Source of the DNA: Bacteroidales bacterium Phil6
GTDB lineage: Bacteria; Bacteroidota; Bacteroidia; Bacteroidales; F082
Reading direction: 5' to 3'
Assembly (NCBI GenBank): GCA_002633315.1
Contig: NWBN01000029.1
Span: forward strand, 1 to 64,000
DNA length: 64,000 nucleotides
Part shown: piece after piece, positions 18,173-26,886 of the stretch
Layout of the letters: each line of letters starts with the position of its first letter
Position numbering within the stretch: the first letter of the stretch is position 1
The notes under the pieces: generated by a model
Seen by the model: only the letters and a program-made list of their open reading frames with translations
Databases searched by the model: none
Told to the model about the DNA's origin: nothing
Translations under genes and position numbers: made by a program

Positions 18173-20725
18173 ATGAAAAGGTTTTTATTATGTATTTTAT
18201 TTGCAGCATCAGTAATTGTTGCAAAAGCTCAAACAGTCGAACCTGACAGTGTAGGTTCGCAGCACACTGATTTACCGACAGTGATTATCATGGACATAGG
18301 TGATGAAGAAGGTGATAATACCAATGATGTATCGACTTTCTTGCAATCATCGCGTGATGTCTTCAGTAATATTGCCGCATATAATTTTGGTTCGAGGCGT
18401 TTCAGGGTCAGAGCATACGATTCCAAGTACACCGATGTCATGATTAATGGTGTTCCAATGAACGACCCGGAGGGTGGACGTCCTTATTATTCCAATTGGG
18501 GAGGTCTTAACGACGCCATGCGCAACACTACATTGACTCTTAACACCGGACTTGCCGATGTGGGGTTCGGTGGCTCAGGAGGGTTGACAGCTATCTCGAC
18601 GAGAGCTAGCGATTATCGTCGTCAGGCTTCTGTAAGTTATGCCAATTCAAATCGTTCATACAACAACCGCATTATGTTGACGGCAGCTACAGGGCTTATG
18701 GACAACGGCTGGGCTTTTGCCGTGTCGGCATCACGTCGCTGGTCGCTGAATGGATATCAGGAAGGTACATGGTATGATGCCTACAGTTATTTGTTCTCTG
18801 CCGAGAAACGTCTCAATAACAAACATGCTTTAGGCTTTCTGGTCTTTGCAGCACCATCTTCAAGAGCTTCTGCATCTCCAACTGTTCAAGAGGTGTTCGA
18901 CTTGCTCGACAACAATTACTACAATCCAAATTGGGGTTGGCAGACTGCTTCCGATGGCACCAGATTTAAACGTAGCGCCAGAGTGAGTACGTATCATCAG
19001 CCGATGTTCCAGTTACAACATTATTGGACTCCTTCTGAGAAATTGAAAATCAACACTACTGCATATTATTGGTTTGGCAGAGGCGGTTATACTTCACTCG
19101 AATGGGCGGAGGCAGCCGACCCGCGTCCGGATTATTACCGTAACCTGCCGAGTTATTACCTTTATCAACTTAATCAGGGAAAAGACGGTTATACTGAAGA
19201 GGGCTATATTGAATATATGAACAACTGGATCAATGATCCGTCGATGCACCAGATCAATTGGGACGAGTTTTACGCTGCTAACATGAGACATCTGCAAACA
19301 GTATTTAATGCCAATGGGGTGGAGGGAAATACCATAGCCGGTAATTTTTCCAAATATATTGTCGAAGAACGTCGTCAGGATAAGAATATGGGTGGTTTGG
19401 TAAGCAATTTCAGCTATGAAATCAATCCTTATCTCCATCTTGACGGAGGTATTAAAATAGGAATGTCCAAGACACATTATTATAAAAAGATAGCTGATTT
19501 GTTAGGTGGAGACTATTATCTCGATATTGACAAATATGCTGATGGAGAGGCTTTCGATTATACTGTGGCTCAACAAAACAACTTGTTATGTACCAATCAT
19601 GTCGTTACTGTGGGGGACGTTTTCGGATACGATTATATAGCAAATCGCAACAATGCTAATATCTGGGGACAACTTAATTATCTTGTTGGCAGATGGGATG
19701 CTTTCTTCGGTGCTGAAGGAACTTTTACACAGTTGTATCGTACAGGTAATTTCAAGAATGGTCGTTTTCCGGAGGAATCATACGGTGATTCTGAAAAGCT
19801 GAATTTTATTAACGGCAGTGCCAAGGCAGGTGCGAAATTCAGTATCAACGGACGTAATTACATAGTCGCCAATGTGATGTTTAAAACACAGGCTCCTGAT
19901 TTCAGAAGTGCTTTCGTGGCTCCTCGTGTGAGAAATACAGTGGTGCAGGGATTGGATAGCGAGAAGATATTGTCGTTCGACTTGGGTTATGAATATCGTT
20001 CGCCTTTCATGAAAGCTCGTCTTACTGCTTATAGGACACAGTTTTATGATCTTACATGGAATCGTAGTTTCTATTATGAAGGTACCGGAAAATTCGTCAA
20101 TTATATCATGAATGATATAAATGAAGTGTCGCAAGGTGTAGAATTAGGCGCAGAGATTAATGTTACCAATACCATCAGTGTACAGCTGGCAGCTAATGTT
20201 GGAGAACAGTATTATTCCAATAATCCTAAAGTCAATGTATTTGAGGATAACAACGCTGTACCTATTTATGAAGGTGAGACAGCATATCTTAAAAATTATT
20301 ATGTCGGAGAGATGCCTCAGACAGTAGGTTCTATTGGATTGAAATATAATGCTCCTCGTTTTTGGTGGGTCAGTCTGAACGGAAATTATTTCGATAATTA
20401 TTATCTTGCTGTGAATCCAAGTAACCATACTATGGATGCTTTTGAGTATTGTATTGATAATGATGAACGCAGAGCTCTTATACTCGACCAGGTTAAATTA
20501 CCGTCTGCCTTTACTCTCGATTTTTATGGAGGCAAATCATGGGTGGTGAAAGGTTATACTATTTTGCTTAATGTAAGTATCAATAACTTACTCAACAACA
20601 AAGACATTATCCTTTATGGATATGAGCAGCTGCGTAGTGATTATGAAGATCCTGAGAGATTCCCGGATAAATATGCTTATCTCTATGGCTTGAATTATTT
20701 TATCAGTTTGACAATAAGACATTAA
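18173..20725 (+). CDS. TonB-dependent outer-membrane receptor
   Basis: An 850-residue outer-membrane transporter (signal peptide MKRFLLCILFAASVIVAKAQ). The plug domain is recognisable: VFSNIAAYNFGSRRFRVRAY, DVMINGVPMNDPEGGRPYYSNWGGLND and GFGGSGGLTAIST. The rest is a 22-strand type barrel ending in GLNYFISLTIRH. It lacks the N-terminal carboxypeptidase-like domain common in SusC proteins, and no SusD gene follows, so this is not a classical polysaccharide utilisation locus. Twelve bases later comes a repeat-containing surface lipoprotein, then a DUF5689 lipoprotein. The ligand is unknown; the neighbours hint at nucleic acid, phosphate or metal. The ATG at 18173 is chosen because the frame upstream covers the promoter. 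Confidence 0.88.
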   Translation: MKRFLLCILFAASVIVAKAQTVEPDSVGSQHTDLPTVIIMDIGDEEGDNTNDVSTFLQSSRDVFSNIAAYNFGSRRFRVRAYDSKYTDVMINGVPMNDPEGGRPYYSNWGGLNDAMRNTTLTLNTGLADVGFGGSGGLTAISTRASDYRRQASVSYANSNRSYNNRIMLTAATGLMDNGWAFAVSASRRWSLNGYQEGTWYDAYSYLFSAEKRLNNKHALGFLVFAAPSSRASASPTVQEVFDLLDNNYYNPNWGWQTASDGTRFKRSARVSTYHQPMFQLQHYWTPSEKLKINTTAYYWFGRGGYTSLEWAEAADPRPDYYRNLPSYYLYQLNQGKDGYTEEGYIEYMNNWINDPSMHQINWDEFYAANMRHLQTVFNANGVEGNTIAGNFSKYIVEERRQDKNMGGLVSNFSYEINPYLHLDGGIKIGMSKTHYYKKIADLLGGDYYLDIDKYADGEAFDYTVAQQNNLLCTNHVVTVGDVFGYDYIANRNNANIWGQLNYLVGRWDAFFGAEGTFTQLYRTGNFKNGRFPEESYGDSEKLNFINGSAKAGAKFSINGRNYIVANVMFKTQAPDFRSAFVAPRVRNTVVQGLDSEKILSFDLGYEYRSPFMKARLTAYRTQFYDLTWNRSFYYEGTGKFVNYIMNDINEVSQGVELGAEINVTNTISVQLAANVGEQYYSNNPKVNVFEDNNAVPIYEGETAYLKNYYVGEMPQTVGSIGLKYNAPRFWWVSLNGNYFDNYYLAVNPSNHTMDAFEYCIDNDERRALILDQVKLPSAFTLDFYGGKSWVVKGYTILLNVSINNLLNNKDIILYGYEQLRSDYEDPERFPDKYAYLYGLNYFISLTIRH

Positions 20726-20737
20726 TTTGAAAAAAAT

Positions 20738-22876
20738 ATGAAAACATTATTAACAGGATTATCATCTAAAAAAAGCATTGTTATGCTTTTAATGGCAATA
20801 TGTATTGTCGCAACGGTATCATCATGTAAGAGAAAGCCTGATGACCCGCCTATTAATTTGCAAGGCGATGTTCAGACTTTGCCGTACACTCAGAATTTCG
20901 ATAAATCTTTTGGTACATATATTACATATAATGTTGCAGGCGATGAGGTTTGGACTATAGATTTTGAGACTGCCAAGATGTCAGGATATGATGGCGAGAA
21001 TAATCTGGCGAATGAAGACTGGCTTATTTCATCACCTGTAAATATCACCGGCATACAGAATGCCAAGATGGTGATGACATATATAGCACGCTATTTCAAT
21101 AATCTCAGTTCTGACATTACTATACAGGTGTCGAGCGATTATGTGTTTAAAGAGAACCCTAATACTGCGACATGGACGGAAGTGCATGCCAATCTTGTGG
21201 GTGGCTATGACTGGGAGAATTTTATAACTACGGAAATAGACCTCAGTAACTTTGTAGGTCAGCAGGTATGCGTGGCTGTGAAATATTTGTCAACAGCAGA
21301 AAAGGCCGGCACTATTGAAGTTAAGTCAATAAGCTTTGAGGAAGGCAAAGCCAATGTTGGCGATGATGCCGGTGAGTTGCAGTCGTTGCCTTATACTCAG
21401 TTGTTTACTACTTCATTCGGCACTTATACAACCTATGATGTCTCCGGTTCACAGTCGTGGATGATAGATTTCCAGACAGCCAAGATGACAGGCTTCGTGA
21501 ATTATACCAATTATGCCAATGAGGACTGGCTGATATCATCACCTGTTGATCTTAAAACTGTGACAGAAGCCAAAATGGTAGTTACTTATATCGCTCGTTA
21601 TTTCAATGATCTTAATAATGACATAACATTCTATGCTTCAACAAATTATACATTCGATGATGCACCGTCTAATGCTACATGGACCAAGATTAACTCTTCT
21701 TTGGTATCAGGTGCTGACTGGGAGACATTTATCACTACGGAGTTAGACCTTAATGCTTTTGTGGGTCAAGAAGTTACTGTGGCTGTGAAATATCTCTCTA
21801 CCGATGAGAAAGCCGGTACCATAGAGATTCGCAGCATAAGTATAGAAGAAGGTCAGGCGACAGGTGGCGGTGGAGGTAATGTAGGTGAGATACAATCTCT
21901 TCCTTACGTACAGTCGTTCACTAATGAGTTTGGCACTTATACAACCTATGATGTCTCCGGTTCACAGTCGTGGATGATAGATTTCCAGACAGCCAAGATG
22001 ACAGGCTTTGTCGATTTTGTCAATTATGCCAATGAAGACTGGCTGATATCATCACCTGTAAATCTTTCCGCTCAGAAAGTTAAGGCTACGGTGTCTTATA
22101 TAGCACGTTATTTCAATAATCTTAACTCTGATGTGACATTCCTTGTGTCAACGGATTACAATATTGGTGATATGCCTTCTACTGCTACGTGGAATGAGTT
22201 GTCAACGACATTGGTGGCGGGTTCCGACTGGGTCACTTTCAGTACCTTGGAGATAGACCTTTCAGCATATTCCGGAAGTACGATATATTTTGCGGTGAGA
22301 TATCTCTCTACCGATGAGAAAGCCGGTACCATAGAGATAAGATCCATAGGCATTGAAGAAGGCGAGCCGAACAACCCCGGACAGGGTGATGTCATCTTTA
22401 GCGAGACATTCGTTTCAGGACAAGGTGACTTCTCATTGGTCGATGTATATATGGACCAGGCTCTTTCTTATGTGTGGATGCATGCTCCCGATTATCAGTG
22501 CATGAAAGCGAGTGCATTTGTGGGCGGCAGCAACCACGAGGCTGAGAGTTGGCTCATTTCTCCTTCTATAGATTTGAGTGGCATAAGAGATGCCTCATTG
22601 TCTTTTGACCATGCTTATAAATTTACATCATCACCGGAGAATGATTTGACAGTATGGGTTTCGACGGATTATGTGTCAGGCATGCCGTCATCGGCAACAT
22701 GGACACAGGTACAGATACCTAATTATCCTACAGGCGAGGATTGGAGTTTTGTAAATTCAAATGCTATGAATCTCTCATCATTTACAGGTAACAGCAATGT
22801 GAGAATAGCATTTAAATATATGAGTAGCAGTACTGAAAGCGCCACTTGGGAAGTTAATAATGTTGTTGTGGAATAA
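20738..22876 (+). CDS. Surface lipoprotein with four choice-of-anchor-J-like repeats
   Basis: A 712-residue lipoprotein (lipobox VSSC, Cys30, then KRKPDD). The mature protein is built of three closely similar units of ~170 residues (about 44-208, 214-380, 385-548) and a divergent fourth (about 550-712). Each has the pattern FGTYxTYDVSG, a Trp, AKMTGF, NEDWLISSPV, YIARYFNNL, ATW, W..F.T.E.DL, VKYLST.EKAGTIE; the fourth keeps EAESWLISPSIDLSG and ends as choice-of-anchor J / cleaved-adhesin domains do. Such jelly-roll domains bind carbohydrate or protein at the cell surface. The second and third units share DNA with no substitutions over 77 bp, a sign of recent duplication or gene conversion. 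Between the TonB receptor and a DUF5689 lipoprotein. Confidence 0.82.
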   Translation: MKTLLTGLSSKKSIVMLLMAICIVATVSSCKRKPDDPPINLQGDVQTLPYTQNFDKSFGTYITYNVAGDEVWTIDFETAKMSGYDGENNLANEDWLISSPVNITGIQNAKMVMTYIARYFNNLSSDITIQVSSDYVFKENPNTATWTEVHANLVGGYDWENFITTEIDLSNFVGQQVCVAVKYLSTAEKAGTIEVKSISFEEGKANVGDDAGELQSLPYTQLFTTSFGTYTTYDVSGSQSWMIDFQTAKMTGFVNYTNYANEDWLISSPVDLKTVTEAKMVVTYIARYFNDLNNDITFYASTNYTFDDAPSNATWTKINSSLVSGADWETFITTELDLNAFVGQEVTVAVKYLSTDEKAGTIEIRSISIEEGQATGGGGGNVGEIQSLPYVQSFTNEFGTYTTYDVSGSQSWMIDFQTAKMTGFVDFVNYANEDWLISSPVNLSAQKVKATVSYIARYFNNLNSDVTFLVSTDYNIGDMPSTATWNELSTTLVAGSDWVTFSTLEIDLSAYSGSTIYFAVRYLSTDEKAGTIEIRSIGIEEGEPNNPGQGDVIFSETFVSGQGDFSLVDVYMDQALSYVWMHAPDYQCMKASAFVGGSNHEAESWLISPSIDLSGIRDASLSFDHAYKFTSSPENDLTVWVSTDYVSGMPSSATWTQVQIPNYPTGEDWSFVNSNAMNLSSFTGNSNVRIAFKYMSSSTESATWEVNNVVVE
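21419..21495 (+). repeat. 77-bp exact direct repeat, copy 1
   Basis: Identical base for base to 21932-22008, 513 bases (171 codons) downstream, within the repeat lipoprotein gene. A second identical block of 39 bases links 21790-21828 and 22300-22338. Confidence 0.95.
21932..22008 (+). repeat. 77-bp exact direct repeat, copy 2
   Basis: Second copy of the block at 21419-21495. The first repeat unit of the gene is clearly diverged at the same codons, so the second and third are the youngest pair. Confidence 0.95.
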
Positions 22877-22892
22877 TTAAATTTTCTAAAAA

Positions 22893-23660
22893 ATGTTTAA
22901 ATTATTGAGAAATTTGGCTGTAGTATTCACGGTGTTGGTCGTGATATGTGCCTCTTGCGTAAAAAAAGATGCGCGTGATAATAACTTTCCCGCGCCTAAC
23001 ATAGAACCTATTCCCGAGGGTACGGTATATACCATAACAGAATTGCTTGAAATGTGGGGTGGACTTAGCGATTATTCCTTTACTTTCACTGAGGACGCAT
23101 CTGTCTATGGCATTGTTACTGCTGATGAGACGTCAGGAAATCTCTACAAACAGGCTTTTATCGAAAGTAATGGCGCTGCCATAGAGCTTTATCTCAATGC
23201 CACAAGTGCCTTGCGTATAGGTGATTCCGTAAGGGTATGTCTTAAAGGTGCTACCTTGTCGTCTTATAAGGGTTTGCCTCAGATTCAGGATTTGGATCCT
23301 AACAATATCATCATTTTGAAAAACAATTGTGAGGTAACTCCTGTTGTAATAACGTTGTCGGAGATTTCCATGTATCTTTGTAGATTCGTTCAAATAGACA
23401 ATGCCGAATTCAAGGCTTCCGACACTTTGTTGACTTATGCCGAGCCCGATGATTACGGTAATCGTACTTTGTATGCAGATTGTAATGATGATGAATCTGT
23501 TATTGTACGTACAAGCAGTTATTCGAGTTTTGCGTTGCAGCCTGTACCGAGCGGCAAAGGCTCGATAAAAGGTATAGTCACTGTTTACAATACAGAGATG
23601 CAGCTCGTATTGCGTTCACTTAAAGATGTCGATTTGACAGGAGAACGCTGTACCTATTGA
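22893..23660 (+). CDS. DUF5689 (OB-fold) lipoprotein
   Basis: A 255-residue lipoprotein (lipobox VICASC, then VKKDARDN). The body, from VYTITELLEMWGG through SVYGIVTADETSGNLYKQAFIE, IGDSVRVCLKGATLSSYKGLPQI and KGIVTVYNTEMQLVLRSLKDV, matches DUF5689, a domain with an OB-like fold found in Bacteroidota surface proteins, often near or fused to nuclease-like EEP domains. Last gene of the TonB receptor operon, 16 bases after the repeat lipoprotein. OB folds often bind nucleic acid or oligosaccharide, so a surface ligand-binding role is likely; the ligand is unproven. Confidence 0.78.
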   Translation: MFKLLRNLAVVFTVLVVICASCVKKDARDNNFPAPNIEPIPEGTVYTITELLEMWGGLSDYSFTFTEDASVYGIVTADETSGNLYKQAFIESNGAAIELYLNATSALRIGDSVRVCLKGATLSSYKGLPQIQDLDPNNIIILKNNCEVTPVVITLSEISMYLCRFVQIDNAEFKASDTLLTYAEPDDYGNRTLYADCNDDESVIVRTSSYSSFALQPVPSGKGSIKGIVTVYNTEMQLVLRSLKDVDLTGERCTY

Positions 23661-23747
23661 TGATGGTTTCTTCTTGTAAATGAAGTTTTTCATTCATCAA
23701 TATAATATTAACATTAAATTGACGTTGATTTTGAAATAATTGTTTTT

Positions 23748-24485
23748 ATGTCAGAAAACGTTGTTATTATACCTACATATAACGAGAAGGAAAACATTGA
23801 AAAAATAATAAGATATGTTTTCAATCTCAGTATGCCATTCGATATTCTTATTGTTGAAGACAACAGTCCGGATGGAACAGCTGATATTGTAAGAGAATTG
23901 ATGAAGGAATTTCCAGACAGGCTGTTTATGGAAGAGCGTAAGGGCAAATTGGGTCTTGGAACAGCATATATTCATGGTTTTAAATGGGCTTTGGCACGTG
24001 AATATGAGTATGTTTTTGAGATGGATGCCGATTTCTCACACAATCCTGACGACCTGATCAGACTTCATGATGCTTGTGCAGAAGGCGCTGATCTCTCAAT
24101 AGGTTCTCGTTATATTACCGGTGTCAATGTCGTCAATTGGCCAATGGGTCGTGTACTCATGTCTTATTATGCTTCTGCTTATGTGCGTTTTGTGACAAGG
24201 ATAAAGGTTAGGGATACTACTGCAGGTTTCGTGTGTTATAAAAGGAAGGTGTTGGAGACGATTGATCTGGACAGAATCAAGTTTGTGGGATATGCTTTCC
24301 AGATAGAGATGAAATATACTGCATGGAAACTCGGTTTTAAGATACAAGAAGTCCCTATCATCTTTACCGACAGAGCTGAAGGTACTTCCAAAATGTCAAA
24401 AGGTATCTTTAAGGAAGCTGTTTTCGGTGTCATCAATCTTAGATGGAGAGGCATGACAGGCAAAATAAAACCCAAGAAAAGTTAG
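23748..24485 (+). CDS. Polyprenol monophosphomannose synthase-like glycosyltransferase
   Basis: A 245-residue GT2 (GT-A) glycosyltransferase without transmembrane segments, of the DPM1 type. It opens with VVIIPTYNEKENIEKII, holds LIVEDNSPDGTADIV, the metal-binding DxD in FEMDADFSHNPDDL, and ends in VPIIFTDRAEGTSKMS. It transfers mannose (or another sugar) from a nucleotide donor to polyprenyl phosphate at the cytosolic face of the membrane; the product supplies protein O-glycosylation or polysaccharides in Bacteroidota. It is the first gene of a run with dihydroorotase (24 bases on), a MORN lipoprotein and tadA. Donor sugar is predicted from family only. Confidence 0.85.
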   Translation: MSENVVIIPTYNEKENIEKIIRYVFNLSMPFDILIVEDNSPDGTADIVRELMKEFPDRLFMEERKGKLGLGTAYIHGFKWALAREYEYVFEMDADFSHNPDDLIRLHDACAEGADLSIGSRYITGVNVVNWPMGRVLMSYYASAYVRFVTRIKVRDTTAGFVCYKRKVLETIDLDRIKFVGYAFQIEMKYTAWKLGFKIQEVPIIFTDRAEGTSKMSKGIFKEAVFGVINLRWRGMTGKIKPKKS

Positions 24486-24509
24486 TATAATGTAAAAATA
24501 TAATAATCA

Positions 24510-25859
24510 ATGGGTTATATTATTAAAAATGCAACACTTGTCAATGAAGGGGAATCTTTTTTGGCAAGTGTTGTTGTTTCAGGAGAGTTGATAGAAAAGA
24601 TAGCGAGAGGTGCGGATGCCATGGACGGGAACAGGTGGAAAGGTTATACCGTAATAGATGCACGTGGCAAATATCTGTTGCCCGGTGTCATAGATGATCA
24701 GGTCCATTTTAGAGAACCGGGGCTGACTTATAAGGCAGATATTCGAACTGAAAGCCGGGCCGCTGTGGCAGGTGGAGTGACTTCATTCATGGATATGCCT
24801 AATACCGTGCCTAATACATTGACGCAACAGCTTTTGCAACAGAAATATGATATTGCTGCCGAGAAGTCGTATTGTAATTATTCTTTCTATATGGGCGCTT
24901 CTAACGACAATATAGAAGAAGTGTTGAAAACCAATCCGCGTGAGGTCTGCGGTATCAAGGTGTTTATGGGCTCGAGTACCGGTAATATGCTGGTTGATAA
25001 AGAAGAGATTCTTGAACGCATTTTCAGAGAGGCTCCATGCCTCGTGGCAACACATTGTGAAGACGAAATTATCATAAAAGCCAACATGGCGATGTTCAAA
25101 GAACGTTATGGTGATGACGCTCCTGCCATGATTCATCCTCTTATACGTAGTGCTGAGGCTTGTTACCGTTCTTCTTCAAAAGCTGTTGAGATAGCTGAGA
25201 AATATAATACCCGTCTTCATGTCCTTCATGTCTCTACAGAAAAGGAGATGTCGTTGTTTAGAAATGATATACCTTTAAAAGACAAAATGATAACTTCAGA
25301 GGTGTGTCTTCATCATCTTTGGTTTAATGATAAAGATTATGAAAGCAAAGGCAACTTCATCAAATGGAATCCTGCTGTAAAGACGGAACAGGATCGGAGT
25401 GCATTGCTCGCTGCCGTCATTGACAACCGTATTGATGTTGTGGCTACTGACCATGCTCCACATACCCTGGAAGAGAAAAGCAAACCATATTTTTATGCTC
25501 CGTCGGGAGGTCCTTCCGTACAACATCTTCTTACCGGTCTTATGGAATTTGTCAACAGAGGTGTAATGACATTGGAAAAAGTGGTGGAGAAACTGTCGCA
25601 TAATCCTGCAATTCTGTTCGGAATAGACAGAAGAGGTTTCATAAGAGAAGGGTATTATGCTGACTTGGTGATAATAAATCCGGATAAGAAACAATACGTA
25701 AACAATGAAAACGTTTTATATAAATGTGGGTGGACTCCATATAATGGAATAGTATTAAGCAATAGTGTTGACAGTACTTTCGTTAATGGAAGTCTTGTGT
25801 ATCATGATGGGAATATAGAAGATATTATAAATGCTAAAAGATTGATATTTAACAGATAA
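24510..25859 (+). CDS. pyrC: Dihydroorotase
   Basis: A 449-residue zinc amidohydrolase that closes carbamoyl-aspartate to dihydroorotate, third step of pyrimidine synthesis. Metal ligands: the first-strand motif, normally DxHxH, reads DDQVHFREPG here; GIKVFMGSSTGNM in place of the carboxylated lysine region; histidines in VATHCEDE and LHVLHVSTEKE; and the catalytic aspartate in VATDHAPHTLEEK. DQVHFREPG shows that the first metal-binding His of DxHxH is replaced by Gln (D-Q-V-H), as in other Bacteroidota homologues of this type as far as I recall. Four bases separate its stop from the next gene. Hydantoinase or allantoinase are relatives but the PSGGPSVQHLL segment suits dihydroorotase. Confidence 0.88.
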   Translation: MGYIIKNATLVNEGESFLASVVVSGELIEKIARGADAMDGNRWKGYTVIDARGKYLLPGVIDDQVHFREPGLTYKADIRTESRAAVAGGVTSFMDMPNTVPNTLTQQLLQQKYDIAAEKSYCNYSFYMGASNDNIEEVLKTNPREVCGIKVFMGSSTGNMLVDKEEILERIFREAPCLVATHCEDEIIIKANMAMFKERYGDDAPAMIHPLIRSAEACYRSSSKAVEIAEKYNTRLHVLHVSTEKEMSLFRNDIPLKDKMITSEVCLHHLWFNDKDYESKGNFIKWNPAVKTEQDRSALLAAVIDNRIDVVATDHAPHTLEEKSKPYFYAPSGGPSVQHLLTGLMEFVNRGVMTLEKVVEKLSHNPAILFGIDRRGFIREGYYADLVIINPDKKQYVNNENVLYKCGWTPYNGIVLSNSVDSTFVNGSLVYHDGNIEDIINAKRLIFNR

Positions 25860-25863
25860 TGAT

Positions 25864-26304
25864 ATGAAATTTTTATTTTATGTGTTTTTTGCCATGTTGA
25901 CACTTGTTTCTTGTTCCGGAAATAAGGAAAAAATCATGGTGGAAGAAGTGAAGGAACGTCATGAGAGCAACAATACACCTAAGATTGTGTATTATTATGA
26001 AGTAGAAGGAAGGAAGAAGACTTTAGTCGGTGAGAAGTGGTATCATGATAATGGCATTTTGAATTTAGAAGGCAAGATTGTAAATGGTAAAAGAGAGGGA
26101 CGTTTTTTAGGTTATTATCCTGATGGCAAGTTGATGAGTGTAGGTTCTTTTAAGAATGGTCTCAGAGAAGGTCGTGGCATTGTCTATCATAACAATGGGA
26201 AGATTAGCATCGATGGCATTTATGAACATGGCAAACAGGTAGGGATGTGGAAGTTTTATGATGAAGAAGGCAAGGTCATCAATGTGATAGATATGGGCAA
26301 ATGA
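25864..26304 (+). CDS. MORN/YwqK-type repeat lipoprotein
   Basis: A 146-residue lipoprotein (lipobox LVSC, about Cys18, then SGNKEK). The mature part consists of about four MORN-like units of ~23 residues with the pattern W/Y-H/YDNG-L-G-NGKREGRF-YYPDGK, as in YwqK proteins, ending MWKFYDEEGKVINV. MORN repeats bind lipids or proteins. The gene is tightly packed between pyrC (4 bases before) and tadA (4-base ATGA overlap after), so it is translated as part of this housekeeping operon. No function is known to me. Confidence 0.75.
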   Translation: MKFLFYVFFAMLTLVSCSGNKEKIMVEEVKERHESNNTPKIVYYYEVEGRKKTLVGEKWYHDNGILNLEGKIVNGKREGRFLGYYPDGKLMSVGSFKNGLREGRGIVYHNNGKISIDGIYEHGKQVGMWKFYDEEGKVINVIDMGK

Positions 26305-26750
26305 TGGGTCTGTCGGTTTTTTCTGATGAGTATTACATGCAACAGGCTCTTAATGAGGCTGCTGTCGCTGCAGAGGAAGACGAAGTCCCTGTTGGTGCCG
26401 TTATAGTATGTGGTAATAAGATAATAGCCAAGGCGCATAATCAGGTGGAGTTGCTTAATGATGTCACGGCACATGCCGAGATACTTGCCATTACTGCTGC
26501 ATGTAATGCTTTGGGTGCCAAATATTTAGAAGAGTGTACGCTTTATGTGACATTAGAGCCTTGTGTGATGTGTGCCGGAGCTTTGGAACATTGTCATATC
26601 AAAAGAGTTGTTTGGGCTTGTGATGATGTCAAAAATGGCTTTCAACGTTTCGGTAATTTGCTGCATCCTAAGACGTCCGTTAGCGTGGGGGTGTTGAAAG
26701 AAGAGTGTTTATCGTTGTTGACAGAGTTCTTTCGAAATAAACGCAAATGA
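26301..26750 (+). CDS. tadA: tRNA-specific adenosine deaminase
   Basis: A 149-residue zinc deaminase that converts A34 to inosine in tRNA-Arg(ACG). The zinc site is complete: HAE in VTAHAEILAI (catalytic Glu) and PCVMC in LEPCVMCAGALEHC. The start overlaps the previous stop as ATGA; the second ATG at 26304 is equally possible. Short nucleoside deaminases such as guanine deaminase are similar in length, but the segment KNGFQRFGNLLHPK near the C-terminus resembles TadA. Last gene of the run, followed by a large hairpin. Confidence 0.85.
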   Translation: MMGLSVFSDEYYMQQALNEAAVAAEEDEVPVGAVIVCGNKIIAKAHNQVELLNDVTAHAEILAITAACNALGAKYLEECTLYVTLEPCVMCAGALEHCHIKRVVWACDDVKNGFQRFGNLLHPKTSVSVGVLKEECLSLLTEFFRNKRK

Positions 26751-26815
26751 ATAATATAGTCATTTTACTGAAGATGTGAAAGTTGCGTTTATATTGTTAT
26801 TTCTTATTAATCAGA

Positions 26816-26876
26816 AAGGTATGTCTGTGTCTTATAGCTGTAAATTGAAATGCTTATAAGATGATAGACATACCTT
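26816..26876. terminator. Long hairpin between tadA and gadC
   Basis: AAGGTATGTCT (26816-26826) pairs perfectly with 26866-26876; inside it TCTTATA pairs with TATAAGA, giving a two-part stem. Placed between convergent genes, so likely a bidirectional terminator. Confidence 0.75.
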
Positions 26877-26886
26877 CTCAATTAAT

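Noticed and set aside
18173..23660. Classical SusC/SusD polysaccharide utilisation locus
   Set aside because: No SusD-like gene, no glycoside hydrolase, and the receptor lacks the N-terminal domain usual in SusC.
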